From: Hexactinellida sp. DTS-2022
Taxonomy: Eukaryota > Porifera > Hexactinellida
DNA: 64,000 nucleotides
Direction: 5' to 3'
Assembly: GCA_028753945.1 (NCBI GenBank)
Contig: JAPNXP010000002.1
Coordinates: forward strand, 5,022,001 to 5,086,000
The notes beneath the pieces are model-generated. The model was not told where the DNA came from. It was given only the letters and a program-made list of their open reading frames with translations, and searched no databases. A program made the position numbers and the translations under genes. Numbering within the stretch: the stretch's first letter is position 1; each line of letters begins with the position of its first letter. Shown here piece by piece: positions 46,116 through 57,092 of the stretch.

Positions 46116-46998
46116 TTAAGGTTCAGGTATACTCTAGAGCACTTCTACCAAAACTATTTACCCGAATTAATTAAATTTTTTACAGCGGATTTACTTCATC
46201 TTCTAACCGGCAAAAATGCAATAATATTCGAACTAGGTAACTCAGTGAAAAATATTTTTTCTAGAAAATCGTATTTTGCGGAACGGATAGGTTTTTTCCT
46301 GCTAATGATTAGGAGTAGATTGTTGCTGCATTGCATTAAGAAACTCCTAAACTATCATATGAGTGCAAGAATTCTTTTAATCACGTATGAGTCAAATTTT
46401 TCATCAATAAATGTGGACATCACTTTTTTCATCATCAATAAATTAAATAAAAATAAAAATAAAAGTTACAAATGAAATCGCAACACTCATATGATAGAAC
46501 TAATTGAGATCTGTCCAAAACCGTTGAGATTTTGTTTCTAGGTGGTATATGAGTCATAATATGACTTCCGCAATGGCAATAATTGTGTTTGGAGATAGCG
46601 AGGTTTGAAAAAAAGTGTCCCCTATGGCAGTGGCTTAGGTAGAGGACACTAAAAAGTCTGTATCATTGAGAGTTTTCAATATTCTTCCATAATATTTGAA
46701 ATTAAGATGCGATATATGCTGTTCTATCCAAATATAAGATAAAACCTATATGTGGCAATGTCCCGACATTATCAAGTTTCCATGGTATACTGCAACCGGC
46801 AACCAAAACCAGAACCCCAATATTTCTTTCAAAACTCGAAGTGAGTCAAACTGGAGAAATAATTGGAATTTTTCTTTGAAATTTCGTCAAAGTCCACATG
46901 GGTATCCACACAATCCGAAAATGCAATAAAAACGAGAATTACCATAGTTTGGGGTTTATCGAAATTTTGGGATTTTGTAGAGTATACCTGAACCTTAA
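46116..46998. mobile_element. TTAA MITE family 2, copy 2
   Basis: TTAA at 46116-46119 and 46995-46998; 875 bp, ends GGTTCAGGTATACTCTAGAG / GTAGAGTATACCTGAACC. Longer than the other two copies. Confidence 0.88.
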
Positions 46999-47354
46999 GA
47001 ATCCGTACCCTGAAGCCCGCCGAAGGGCTATAACTTTTGCAATTTCCACTTTTATCTAAAGAAATTTGTTGAGTTTTGCAAAAATTTTGTCAGACTATCA
47101 TATGTCTGAATATTGAAACGTTGTAAATACAATAAATAGTTATTTTAACGTGGGCAACACCTTTGGAGTTATAAAACCCCGTTTTAATATTAAAAGCTAC
47201 TCTACTAAAACAGTCATAACTCGGGAAATAATGTTCGGATCGATGAAAACCCAAGTCTCCTCGATAGATACCATCCTTCCGCAGTGTCTGTAAAAATATC
47301 GTAAAAATTTGAACATTTCAAATTACAAAGCGAAAATGGACGGAAACAGCGTTA

Positions 47355-48555
47355 TATTAACATGCTAGAATTTTTGAAAAAATTAACATAGGATTTCGAC
47401 AAAAAGTGATGACACATACTTTCTCTTTATATCGATATAACGCCTTTAATCTCGTTTTTATTGCATTGTCGGATGTGTGGATACCCATGTGGACTCTCAC
47501 GAAATTTCTAAGAAAAATTCCAATTATTTCTCGAGTTTGACTCACCTCGAGATTTGAAAAAAATAGAGGGGTTCTGCACAGTGGCTTAAAACTGTAGTTG
47601 ATAGGAAATAGGCATTTAGGTTGCAGGTACTCAAAAGTGAAGTATTATTGACATATAGGTTATTGATAGCTGCGAATTGAATGGCATCATCAAAAATGAT
47701 CTATCCACTCTTTTAAGCATAGTTATGGGCGATTTGTTGTAAATTAATGAAACACAAATTTTTTGGTTTGTTAACAATCTTTAATACTCACCCATAATTA
47801 TTGTTCAAATATCTTAAACATGGGGAATATTTCGTAAAGTCCAGTTCCCAAGAGATATAAGGATTAGTACACTCATGTAAAGGGAGTAGATGGTTACTGA
47901 ATGTAATTATAACGTGTATTAGAACTCATAATACCCTAGATGACTTTTTCTAGCATAGCGGTCAATTGTGCATCACTCTAAATAACCTCCGAATTGTGCA
48001 AAACTAACAGCCTTCAATATCAAAAACCAATATGAGTTCATAGTTCGCTTGCTCTCATTGATGAAATTGTCCTTATGTGCTCAGTTGTTCTTAAAATACA
48101 ATAATTTCCATACATTTGGGTAACCAATAAGATATACTATTGAATAGTAGCGAATAATTTTTTTTTGCATTTTCATTGCAACACAAAGAAACAATGAAAT
48201 TCGCTAAAATATTCAAAGTTGCGCACTGTTTCGGAAGCTAAGATTCCAGTGTATTATACAGCCATTTGTAAATACGCTCCTAATCCTGCTCTGATCCAAT
48301 TTTCATACGCCTAAATCACAAATTAATGTTACGGTATAGGAAAGGATTCCAAATGTTCGCGCTCCTAAATTGAAATTTTCCAAAAATCATACTCCAAAAG
48401 GAGCGTCTCGCGCTCCTGGATAATTCCTTGTAAGATTCCCATAATTAATTCTTACAACATTAATCTAAAACTTGTCAAAATTTCTAGTTGATCTTTGATG
48501 TAATTTTTTTGCGCTTACCTGAGATTTTTGATTTTGAATGTTTTGAAGAATTTTG
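47355..48555. other. No gene; MITE-like fragment at 47440-47560
   Basis: 47440-47560 in reverse resembles the inner part of TTAA family 2 (ATGCAATAAAAACGAG, GGGTATCCACACAATCC). The rest is unique AT-rich DNA with a few GCGCTCCT motifs at 48360-48420. Confidence 0.4.
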
Positions 48556-48559
48556 GACA

Positions 48560-48935
48560 TCAGAGCTTTTAATTTCAAGTTATAGACCCTTATGTCACCA
48601 TCACTCAGGTTGCTTGTACACGATTGAACACTGAAATAATACGATAAAATATCGAAACAAAATCAATTTAGATTATATTGCATTTTCGGAATCTATGTTA
48701 CCTCTGAGAACTCTAACGAAATTGCTAGGTAAATACAAATTATATTCCATAATACAGACACTTTTGTCACAACTCTTCACGTTGCAGTGTACGATCGATC
48801 ACTAGGAATTCGATATAAAATGAACCCTAATGAATTTGATTATATTGCATTTTTTGCTTCAATAATAACCTCTGAGCCTCTCTGGAAATTACTAGGAAAA
48901 ATCAAGTTATATTTCGAGTTATATACACTTGTCAA
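48560..48935. repeat. Diverged tandem duplication, about 180 bp
   Basis: Both halves share the order TTGTCAC.., GTACACGATTGA / GTACGATCGATC, GATTATATTGCATTTT, ACCTCTGAG and TGCTAGGTAAATACAA-like sequence. A plus frame at 48787-49257 crosses the second half but shows no domain. Confidence 0.6.
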
Positions 48936-49017
48936 ACCCGCTTCAGAACTAAATCCTTTTGGTCTAAAGATAATATGCATATTAAAACTGGTCAATTATG
49001 AGGTATATCATATTATT

Positions 49018-49503
49018 TCACTCACATATTTGTGTCTCCCCCTTCTTATTGCCTCCTCCTCCATTACTTCCTCCAACCTCCACAACAATTATCCTCCTCA
49101 ATGTATGAGGAGGAATGTTATAATTGGGAGGGCTATGGCCCCTAGAAACATCAAATGTTTCTTTTTTCTTTCTAGGGCCATAGCCCTCTCCTTCATCTGT
49201 GCATATTCCTCGATGAGGATTTGGGACGCCTGGAGGAGAACTGCCTCCCGGTTCTAAGAGGCCATGGCACGGGCCTCCATTTTCTTTGCCTGGTCCCACC
49301 AGTACATTGTATTTCCTAAATTTATACAATTGTAAGATTTCAGTAAAGTAAATTATAATGTGTGAACTTACTGTTGGATGTCAACAAGGAATTGTGGAGC
49401 CGAGTCATTGACCGGCTCCAACTTATGCCGTCATATTCCGAAGGCGGAGGAGGCGGAGGACGTGTCATGCCATCATATGTAGGAGGCGGAGGACGTGTCA
49501 TGT
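49018..49503 (-). CDS. Two-exon-like remnant: proline repeats, helix, membrane segment
   Basis: On minus, an acceptor-like TCAAAATTAG precedes 49503. The first piece begins with methionine at 49501 and has a repeated motif TRPPPP-YDG (two copies), then SRSMTRLHNSLLTSN. A GTAAGT donor at 49371 and an ATTTAG acceptor at 49316 would remove a 56-bp intron. The second piece offers a long helix (EEYAQMKERAMALERKKK) and a hydrophobic run LMFLGAIALPIITFLLI. The helical frame is interrupted, while another frame (49018-49329) stays open with a Pro/Gly-rich translation. Function unknown. It might belong to a transposon or a host gene. Confidence 0.3.
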
Positions 49504-49705
49504 CTAATTTTGAAAACAGTATACAAACAATATGGTTCCACTAACCTATAGATAATTTTAAAAAATATCATTTATCAACAATTCATGTTTTATTGCATTT
49601 TTGAATAGGTTTTCCTTTTGTGAGCACTCATAGTAGAAATTGAAACTAAGTTGACAATTTGGTAACTTATAACTTATTTTCTGACCTTTAATTCAGAAAA
49701 ATTCA

Positions 49706-49891
49706 TTGGAGCATTCAAATCACGCGAATAATGTTTCTGAGACCAATAAAGGAATTACAACTTATCCTTCATTGGGTCAAACAGAGTTATCGAAATTGAC
49801 TAGCTACAACACATACGTAATCAAACACAATCCTTCTCGACAATTTCTTTTCAACTTGGAAACTCAGAAACTTGTGACAATAAAAATATAA
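49706..49891 (+). CDS. Hypothetical 61-residue ORF
   Basis: Reads MEHSNHANNVSETNKG to SRQFLFNLETQKLVTIKI. A good acceptor-like TTTAATTCAG lies just before it (49686-49695), so it may be a last exon, and an AATAAA overlaps its end at about 49880. It converges on the frame at 50054-50356, with a 22-bp perfect palindrome between. No family recognised. Confidence 0.3.
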   Translation: MEHSNHANNVSETNKGITTYPSLGQTELSKLTSYNTYVIKHNPSRQFLFNLETQKLVTIKI

Positions 49892-49969
49892 TCGATTTTC
49901 CCTCAATTGAAAAACTCCTTTATTGTGACTATGCGTATAAATCATATAAGTGTTATTATTATTAATATG

Positions 49970-49991
49970 CCACTATACTATAGTATAGTGG
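49970..49991. other. Perfect 22-bp palindrome
   Basis: CCACTATACTA followed at once by its reverse complement. It lies between two convergent small frames. Confidence 0.85.
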
Positions 49992-50053
49992 TCTATTATT
50001 TACTACATACATTACTAATACTATTATTACTACAAATCTAACTATTATTATTA

Positions 50054-50356
50054 TTATTGTTTACACATATGGTAGAACTCTAAGGCCTCATCTTGCGGAA
50101 GTTGGGCAGTACCTTCCCACATAGTGTGTGCGTGTCCTCTGCGGAGGTCATTGATATAAAATCTAGGGAGACGCTGACAAAATCTCGCATTTATCCTCTC
50201 AATTTTCCGTGCCGCGCGGAGAGCTAGTTGAATCCTCTGCTTTTCCCTTTGCAGAGACAATATGTTATTTTGTAACATATTGCGTGTTCTTGTTGAAAGC
50301 GCCCTCCTCAAACAGCCATTCATATACAATATGTCGCCACGTATTGCGGAAGTCAT
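50054..50356 (-). CDS. Hypothetical basic 100-residue ORF
   Basis: An Arg-rich protein: MTSAIRGDILYMNGCLRR at the start, a long basic helix (LQREKQRIQLALRAARKIER), then RLPRFYINDLRRGHAH and DEALEFYHMCKQ at the end. G+C is higher and codon use less AT-driven than in the flanks, and the frame is uninterrupted, which favours a real product. I do not recognise it. A nucleic-acid-binding role is possible from charge alone. Confidence 0.35.
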   Translation of the reverse strand: MTSAIRGDILYMNGCLRRALSTRTRNMLQNNILSLQREKQRIQLALRAARKIERINARFCQRLPRFYINDLRRGHAHTMWEGTAQLPQDEALEFYHMCKQ

Positions 50357-50458
50357 AATAAAAACAATTATTTATTATAATATAATATTCCAAAAAACAA
50401 CTGTTATTCAATAATTGAATCTATTTATACGTAATAACCAAGGTTGAAACCGGCTCAA

Positions 50459-50582
50459 CCTGATATCAGTATTCGTGAATATCTGTCTTACCTGATATCA
50501 GTATTCGTGAATATTGTCTTACCTGATATCAGTATTCGTGAATATTGTCTTACCTGATATCAGTATTTGTGAATATTTCTCT
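50459..50582. repeat. Tandem repeat, four copies of 31-32 bp
   Basis: Unit begins CCTGATATCAGTATTCGTG and ends AATATTGTCTTA. Confidence 0.88.
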
Positions 50583-50649
50583 CTCTCGAATGCTGATATT
50601 TGGTCAACCGAATATAATTGATAATTTGAAGAGATCAAGAAATGTAATA

Positions 50650-50834
50650 CAGTAGACTCCGCTTTATCGATTACCGGTTATTCGGTTCAACCAGGTAATT
50701 CTGGTCAACTGGCCAGAAACAGAACCATACAACTAGTGTATATTTACTCCAGTTATCGGGCCAACACCTTTATTCCGCTTAATCGGATAAAAATGACCTG
50801 ATCCCGACGTGACCAAATTAAGAGGAGTCGACTG
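50650..50834. mobile_element. Pogo/Tigger-like MITE, 185 bp
   Basis: Ends CAGTAGACTCCGC / AGGAGTCGACTG, flanked by TA on both sides (50648-50649, 50835-50836). Nested in the hAT MITE. Confidence 0.8.
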
Positions 50835-51018
50835 TATATTAATAGTATATATAATATATTACTCCGTTGACCAAATATATTCGGTTGACCAAATATATTC
50901 GTTTGCTAACCCAATACCAAATACTGATATTCGAAATGTAACCAAACACTGAACTATTTGGCGAATATATTTGGTCAAACCGAATATTAAACTATTCGGT
51001 TGCAACCTTGGTAATAAC

Positions 51019-51386
51019 CCAACGAGTAAACTAAATTTTATGCATATAAAAGAATAACTTCGTCGGTATTCATTCATCTGGTAAATTTACCCCTTCAATA
51101 ACTAATTTTAGATGTGAATTACCTACAATAATAATGGTTCCTTTCATACTGTTTGTTTGTCAACTTTGATGCACTGTTTATTATTTTGAAATCTGCGCAT
51201 GCCCAGATTTCATTATGTCATAATGATTCTATTCTTATCACTCAGACGCAATAAGTGCATCTATATTTGTAACGAATAAGACCACCCGAATTTCCCTTAT
51301 GACATTATAGCACTACTGTGTATCTATAATATATAAATACTTTCACTAAACTCTAATTTTTTTTCAAAACATCTTAGTTCCTATTC
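51019..51386. other. Region upstream of Mutator-PHD element 1
   Basis: No gene. A TATATAAATACTTTC stretch at about 51330 could be a TATA box for the downstream gene; the element's terminal repeat could not be found. Confidence 0.35.
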
Positions 51387-54139
51387 TTGATATTTTTTTC
51401 TTTGTTATTCTTATTGTTTCAATTTCCACCAATTTTTGCGATGATTTCTCTAGAAGCCTGGAGAGGCAGAATTGGTAGCTGGGCAGGAAGAGGGAGGCTG
51501 TCTTCCGTTATTTGTGCCCCGAAGACTAATATTTCTGTTCGGCAGACTTTTGATATTTTGTGGGGCATATCCACACTTCTAGTTGCAGCCGTTATTGTAT
51601 TGTTATTGATTGTTGGTGGTGTGGAGGTAAACCCGGGACTTGCTCGAAAGGATCTTAGTTCAAGTTCAGATGACGATATTGTAGTGCCGAAAGGCTTTGA
51701 TTTTGGAGGAACTTCGGAAGGTAAATTTGTGTTTTCAGCTCCTATAACTCGCATAATAAAAAAAGAAAAACGTAGAGTTCTTGTTGGCTCTAAAAAGCGT
51801 CCTAATAAATTCCGTGGACACATAAAACGCGAAAAGGTGGCCTTAGCTCCTGAGTATGCTCCCGTTCCAACAAATAGCAGCCAAGCAAGTGTAACGGAGT
51901 CTCTTGATGTTCTTGAGCTATCCGCTAAGGTCCCCAGAATTTCTGTGGAGACCCAAAACGAGACCATACCATTTTTGGATAGCCAAGAACATCAAGAAAC
52001 TCCGTTATCTTAAAGTCAGCCTAAGCTTACAACTGCCCAATCAAAAATCTCCCCAATCATTTTACCAGATCTTCCACTTGAGGAACTGGAGATTTTTGAG
52101 GTCGGCAAATCTAGGGGTTAAAAAATAAATTTATGTAGGGTCGAAGGGAATGCACTTTTGAATATAGGAATTTTAGAGGGAGCACTAGATGTAATTTCAG
52201 TGTGTAAGTTTTGTATTAAAGGTCGGCTAACGTTCTATCGAACATCTTATAATCATGGATTGGCCTTGCATTATTATATTGTTTGTGATCAATGTTTTGC
52301 AGCTACTCCTTTCTATACTCTCACTCAGAATAGTACCCCCCATTTTGACACAGATAATACAATAAAGTTTGGTCATAACTTGTTACAAATTTTGGGAGGT
52401 AGATTAGTTGGAATTGGTAAATCAGGACTTGATTTCGTAAATACTTTCATTGGTTTGCCATCAACTTTATCTAATAGAGCATTTTACAAAGCTCAGGATT
52501 ATTTATCTAAGGTTTCCACGGATGTAGCACAAGCAAGCTGTATGCGGGCAGCCTTAGAGCTGAGAGAAAACCACAATACCGCAGATTCAGAATTTTTAGA
52601 GGTTACTGTTTCTTATGACGGAGCCTATCAAAAAAGGGGGGGCAAAGCATGCGGTGGATTCTCTAGATACTGCGTTGCTTGTGATATATCCGTGGAAACT
52701 GGGAAAGTACTAAGCTATAAAATTGCCTCTAATAGTTGCAAATTGTTTATTGGGAAGCAACAAGCTCTTAGGGATAAACGGTTAGAATTAGCTGAATATA
52801 AAATATGGAAAGAAATGCATGAATCTAGTTGCCAGGCCAAAGAATATGGCAAATATAGTTCAGTTGCGCTGGAATCAAAATTAGCACCTGTTATTTTTTG
52901 AAAGTCAATAGAACAAAAATTAATTTACTCCACAGTTATTGGGGATGGTGATGATAAAAGTATCAATATATTAGCTGAAAATAATATTTATCTGGAATTT
53001 AATATAACAATAAGGAGGGAGGAATGTTTGAGCCATGTTCGGAAGCGTATACGAATACATTTAGTTGAAAAACAAAAATAATTTATTGCTTCTCAAAAGA
53101 TACTATTGCAACACGAATTGGGGCAATGTAAAACAGAAGCGCAGAAAGATCTGTTAGGGATCTATATCGGCCATCTACGCTTAGGGATTTGAAAAAAGGG
53201 AGAGATAATTGGGATGATAGTGAAGAATTAGGAGATATATCTATTGAAATAAATCTTTTAGCTGATAATATAATTGATAAAATAACATCACTTTATGGCT
53301 TTGTTGTAAAAAGTAGAATTGGTGGTAATCTAATTGAATCACGTGAAGCATTGTTGGGAATTGTTTATCATTTAGCTGCTAATGATGAGAATTGTCATGA
53401 AATGCATAAATATTGTGAGAAGGGTGTTGATTCATTTTGTATTTATCAGAAAGCGTTAGTTGTAGGAGATACCATTCCAAAACATCCCAGGTGCATCAGT
53501 TTAGCCTGTAGGGATTGTGTTTAAGAGATTCTAGCACCATATTTTGCGCTGTCATTTTTGGAAAAGGTTCAGAGTGGTAATACCTCAAATTTGAATGAGA
53601 ACCTTCATAGGATGATTTGGAACTGTATTAGTAAAACTAAGCCGTTAGAATTGAGTTTGATGAAATTAGGTTGTAGTTTATCAATTCTTCGTTTCAACGA
53701 AGGGATAGCTGGGATTCAAAAAATCATCGTTATTTTACGATTGAACGGTTATATTTCAATAGATAATTTGGTAATGAGTTAGATAATGAGAGAATTACAA
53801 ATAGTTTAAGATGTGCAAATAATACTAAGCGTAGGTGGTCCCTAAAACAAGCAAAGCGCTCCCGGAAGCGTGGAGCTACCTATAAGAGCGGGGCCTATTC
53901 CCAAACAACAAGTGTGCCACGGGTTATGGACATGAAATGTAAATAATGTGGAGGGAGCTAAGACAGTGGTATTTTGAACAAGGCGGGTAGTAGTATTGGT
54001 AAAGATATTAGTGTAAGTGTAGCCTGGTTATGTTGTGATATCTGTGATGGTTGGCATCATAATAATTGTTTGAGGAATATGAATGTTGTAGCTGTAGATG
54101 TCGGAGAAGATGATTTGTGGATATGCCCCCTGTTTTGAC
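51387..54139 (+). pseudogene. Mutator-like transposase with 2A-like N-terminus and PHD finger, broken
   Basis: First frame 51387-52013: a 59-residue leader, a hydrophobic helix at residues 60-77, then GGVEVNPGL (2A-like, consensus D-V-E-x-N-P-G-P with the first Asp and last Pro replaced), followed by LSSSSDDD and a basic, disordered tail. Next piece, from about 52140 to 52901: a CKFC...CDQC zinc pair, VTVSYDGAYQKRGGK (first catalytic Asp), ISVETGKVLSYKIASNSCK. Then VIGDGDDKS (second Asp, about 52940), REECLSHVRKR, HKYCEKGVDSFCIYQ near 53410, GNTSNLNENLHRMIW at 53575, and a degraded PHD finger WLCCDICDGWHHNNCL to DDLWICP at about 54035-54130. The order fits the metazoan Mutator-like transposase domain family. 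Stops at 52013, 52901, near 53080, 53190, 53522, 53780 and in the PHD make it inactive. Confidence 0.82.
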
Positions 54140-54340
54140 AAAAATGGTCCCCCCTACAAAATTGGTCCCCCCGGATCAATTTTGTCAAATAAACATTTAT
54201 TTTGACAAAAACAGTCCTCATGTTTTGCAGAAATTGGTCCCCCCCATAAAATCGTTCCGGGGGGACAAATTTCTGCAAATTCAACTTTCAATGCAGAAAT
54301 TGATCCCCTTGCAGAATTCGTTCCCCCCTTACATACATAA
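54125..54340. repeat. Small inverted repeats around GGTCCCCCC
   Basis: TTTTGCAGAAATTGGTCCCC at about 54225 pairs with GGGGACAAATTTCTGCAA at 54268-54286; TTTGACAAAAATGGTCC (54134) pairs with GGATCAATTTTGTCAAA (54172). It begins at the last codons of the Mutator-PHD gene and might be part of its terminal region. Confidence 0.6.
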
Positions 54341-54344
54341 TTTA

Positions 54345-54872
54345 GACAGTCATCCAAAGTGACTTTGCATATTTTCAGACTGAACATGACTATTATACTA
54401 TACTTGAAAGTTTTCCCTTAGCAATCTTAATTAACTAGTTATTATTCCAACACGTTAAGCAATGGGAATCCTTATATAGAGCTGAGCTTTGTAGAGTTCA
54501 GATTTTTTCCCATACTAAAAGCCCAGGCTTACTTTCTAAAAGTAAATTTCAAACTCTGGAAAAAATGACCTTTCTCAGTGCCTGAATACACATATTGAAA
54601 AACTGAACTCTACTAGAGCTGAGCTCTACATAAGTAAAGTTGTAATTCATTAATTAAACCATTGACACAATATTATATTGTGCTGGTAATCATTGTGAGT
54701 TGGTGTCCCTTTTAGATCGTTACCCTGTAATTACTCGAATAGTATAGTAATCGCAATGACTGAACATAAGTATCATATTTTTAAAGTTTTCATATATCCC
54801 AAAGGGGAAGATATATATAATTAATAACTAACTTCGAATTATTATTTCCGATTTGACCTCCTTTCGAAGCCA
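54345..54872. other. No gene seen upstream of integrase fossil
   Basis: No reverse transcriptase, RNase H or gag-like sequence is visible here. Confidence 0.45.
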
Positions 54873-54986
54873 ATGAATTCAGTTGAGTATGATGAAATTG
54901 AAAACTACCTTAAGTTACAACAATACCCCAAAGATTCCACCAAAAACACCAAAAGAGCATTACGTAAGAAAGCCTCAGCTTATGCC

Positions 54987-56020
54987 TTAAGGTTAAATTA
55001 CGGCAGATTCACCCAAAAAAACACATGAATTTAGTTTTGAAGGTGGGAGTTTGAATTTCACATATATGATGGAAGACATTATAGCTATATCGAAACTGAA
55101 AACGAAATCTAATTATCTTCTATAAATTCGAAATTATTGGGCTTGCAGTATTATGCTAATACAAAAGTCCCATAGGGGGATTTTTTCAGACTCCACCTGA
55201 TAAGTGTGTGGTTTGCAAGATCATTATTTGCTAAAGACCTGTACTGTGTGATCTATCAGATAGATCATCGTTATGGGCGGTTGGTGAGTGGTTTAGAATT
55301 TTGATAAGATCTAAATAAAAAATATTGCGACCTTTTGGAACCAAAAAATGAATAAAAAGGTCATCTTTTCATGCGAAATTTGATAAAATGCTTGATAAAA
55401 AAAATTCCAAGTCATAATTCAAAAATGTAAACCGTCTACCTACTCCGTACGCTTATAATATTTAAATATTGATTCTGAAAACAAACATTGATGGCCGCAT
55501 TGCCAAATTACCGCATAATATCTACCACCACTTTTGGAAATCGCCCTATGGGAGATTTGTATTAGCCAAATTTTGAAACCGACAAAAAATAAAAAGTATA
55601 ATAGATAGGGACATTTTCTTTTTGGTTTATTGATTTGTATCGGATAGGTATCAGTGCTCGACAAAATCAAATTTTGGTGGTGGCTAATTTAGCCACCACC
55701 TGACTTTTTCTGGTGGCTAAAGAATAAACAACAGCCGGTTTAACAAACACTAATGACTTATGAAAGTTCTGATGCCGTATAACATACTAATGTTAATAAC
55801 AAATGATGCAACGAATAATATAATCTACACAAAGTCAAATAATTCACAATTTATGCTAGATTAGTTAAGCCACCAAAGGCAAAATTTGGTGGCTTAAATA
55901 CGATTTTTGGTGGCTAACGCCACCAAACCACCTAATTTGTCGAGCACTGATCGGTATATATTTCTCACAATTACAGATTAATACAAGAACTTTCATTCAC
56001 GTTGGGTAATTTAACCTTAA
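54987..56020. mobile_element. TTAA MITE family 1, reverse, with nested hAT MITE
   Basis: TTAA at 54987-54990 and 56017-56020. Without the nested 298-bp hAT MITE and its duplication it has the family length of about 720 bp. Confidence 0.92.
55652..55949. mobile_element. hAT MITE nested in TTAA MITE
   Basis: 298 bp, ends CAGTGCTCGACAAAA / TTTGTCGAGCACTG, same family as 7342-7640. Duplication ATAGGTAT (55644-55651) and ATCGGTAT (55950-55957), one mismatch; the uninterrupted MITE reads ATAGGTAT here. Confidence 0.92.
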
Positions 56021-56949
56021 AATCAGGACATCTTGTTAGGCCATCAGGAGAAAATTGTCCATTAGATATAATCGCTGATCGAGTTCCAGATATTCTAAAA
56101 GAAGTACACGACAATACTGGGCATCAGTGCTTTAGGTATTCCTACAAAATTGCTAAAGAAAGATTCTATTGGCCAAAAATGTACAACAATATTCACTCTT
56201 ATATCCTTAAGTGTGGGCCTTGCCAGAAGAATCAGCCATGTTTAAAATCTCCCATCACGCCTTTGCAACCACTTCCTGTTATTACTAAAGTGTGGTATAG
56301 AGTAGGGATGGATTTGACAGGTCCACTAGTTGAATCGGAGTGGTACAAATATATATTAACTTTTATCGATCATTTTACGAAATAGATTGAAACTCGCCCG
56401 CTTAAAACAAAAGAAGCAAAGGAGGTTGCAAAATGAATTTTCTCGATATATTGTCGGCAAGGTGCCCCAGTGCAGATAGTTAGAGATAATGGACCTGAAT
56501 TTACTAGCATGATTTGCAAATCCCTTCAAGAAGTTCATCAATGCAAACTGATTTTCACTACACCTTATCACCCCCAAACAAATGGTCTTGTTGAATCAGC
56601 TCATAAAGCCATAAAAAGATCCTTAGTAAAATTGATTGGCGAGAAGAGTGAAGACTGGTTTTATTATCTTGAACAAGTCACATTTTCTCTTAATATTCGC
56701 CCGAGAAACACAACCAACTATTCAGCATTCGAGCTGATGAATGGTTGTCGTAAACCGCGACTTCCAAACGAAATTGACAACCTCAAGTTCCTTTATCCTG
56801 ACGTCTTGGATGCCGAGTTAGCATCCGATAGTGATGATAGACCCCATGACTCCACTCACGCCTGTGGGTAGTCACGCTTATCGCCACGGTGTCTCCATTA
56901 CCACCACTCGTGCCTCCTGCCGGTATAGTAGTCCCAGACTACTACCGGC

Positions 56950-57092
56950 CCCGATACTACAATATTCTTATAAAATATCAAAAGACCGGTACTATTGGCC
57001 AAGCATGTACAGAGACATTGAAACGTATATTAATATATGTATACGCTGTCAGAAGAATCAACCAAGTTTGAAAGCGCCAATTAATCCCTTAA
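56950..57092 (+). mobile_element. Second integrase fossil piece (zinc-binding region)
   Basis: Fossil piece of the same integrase family as 54873-56875, holding only the H2C2-side region, and ending at a TTAA (57089-57092) where sequence of the inverted Mutator-PHD half begins. It is a truncated remnant. Similar age to the neighbouring piece. Confidence 0.7.

Larger units (their letters stand above)
44361..47352. mobile_element. Candidate 3-kb element with AACGCTGTTTCCG ends
   Basis: AACGCTGTTTCCGCCCAT at 44361 is matched in reverse at the right (ATGGACGGAAACAGCGTT to 47352). Flanks are both ATATT-like. It would hold two TTAA family 2 MITEs and an old dispersed repeat, and no transposase is recognised, so the pairing may be accidental. 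Confidence 0.35.
50439..51010. mobile_element. hAT MITE with perfect 8-bp target duplication
   Basis: Ends CAAGGTTGAAACCGG / CGGTTGCAACCTTG; GTAATAAC duplicated at 50431-50438 and 51011-51018. It holds a tandem repeat (50459-50582) and a nested pogo-like MITE (50650-50834), and GTCAACCGAATAT-type repeats near the right end. Confidence 0.93.
54873..56875 (+). mobile_element. Retroviral-type integrase fossil, split by MITE
   Basis: Fossil, kept to parts. Family: integrase of the gypsy type, best matching by layout Ginger-like DNA elements or a lone gypsy-like integrase. Parts: a short N-terminal coding piece before the MITE (54873-54986), then after it the zinc-binding H2C2 region (56020-56260), and the catalytic core with its C-terminal side to about 56870. 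The MITE insertion (54991-56016) divides it. It appears broken, with about three breaks besides the MITE. No reverse transcriptase or long terminal repeats seen. Age: moderate, since the core motifs are still clear. Confidence 0.75.

Noticed and set aside
51419-51967. 182-codon minus frame opposite the Mutator-PHD N-terminus
   Set aside because: Shadow of the plus-strand frame, which has the 2A-like motif and homology to element 2.
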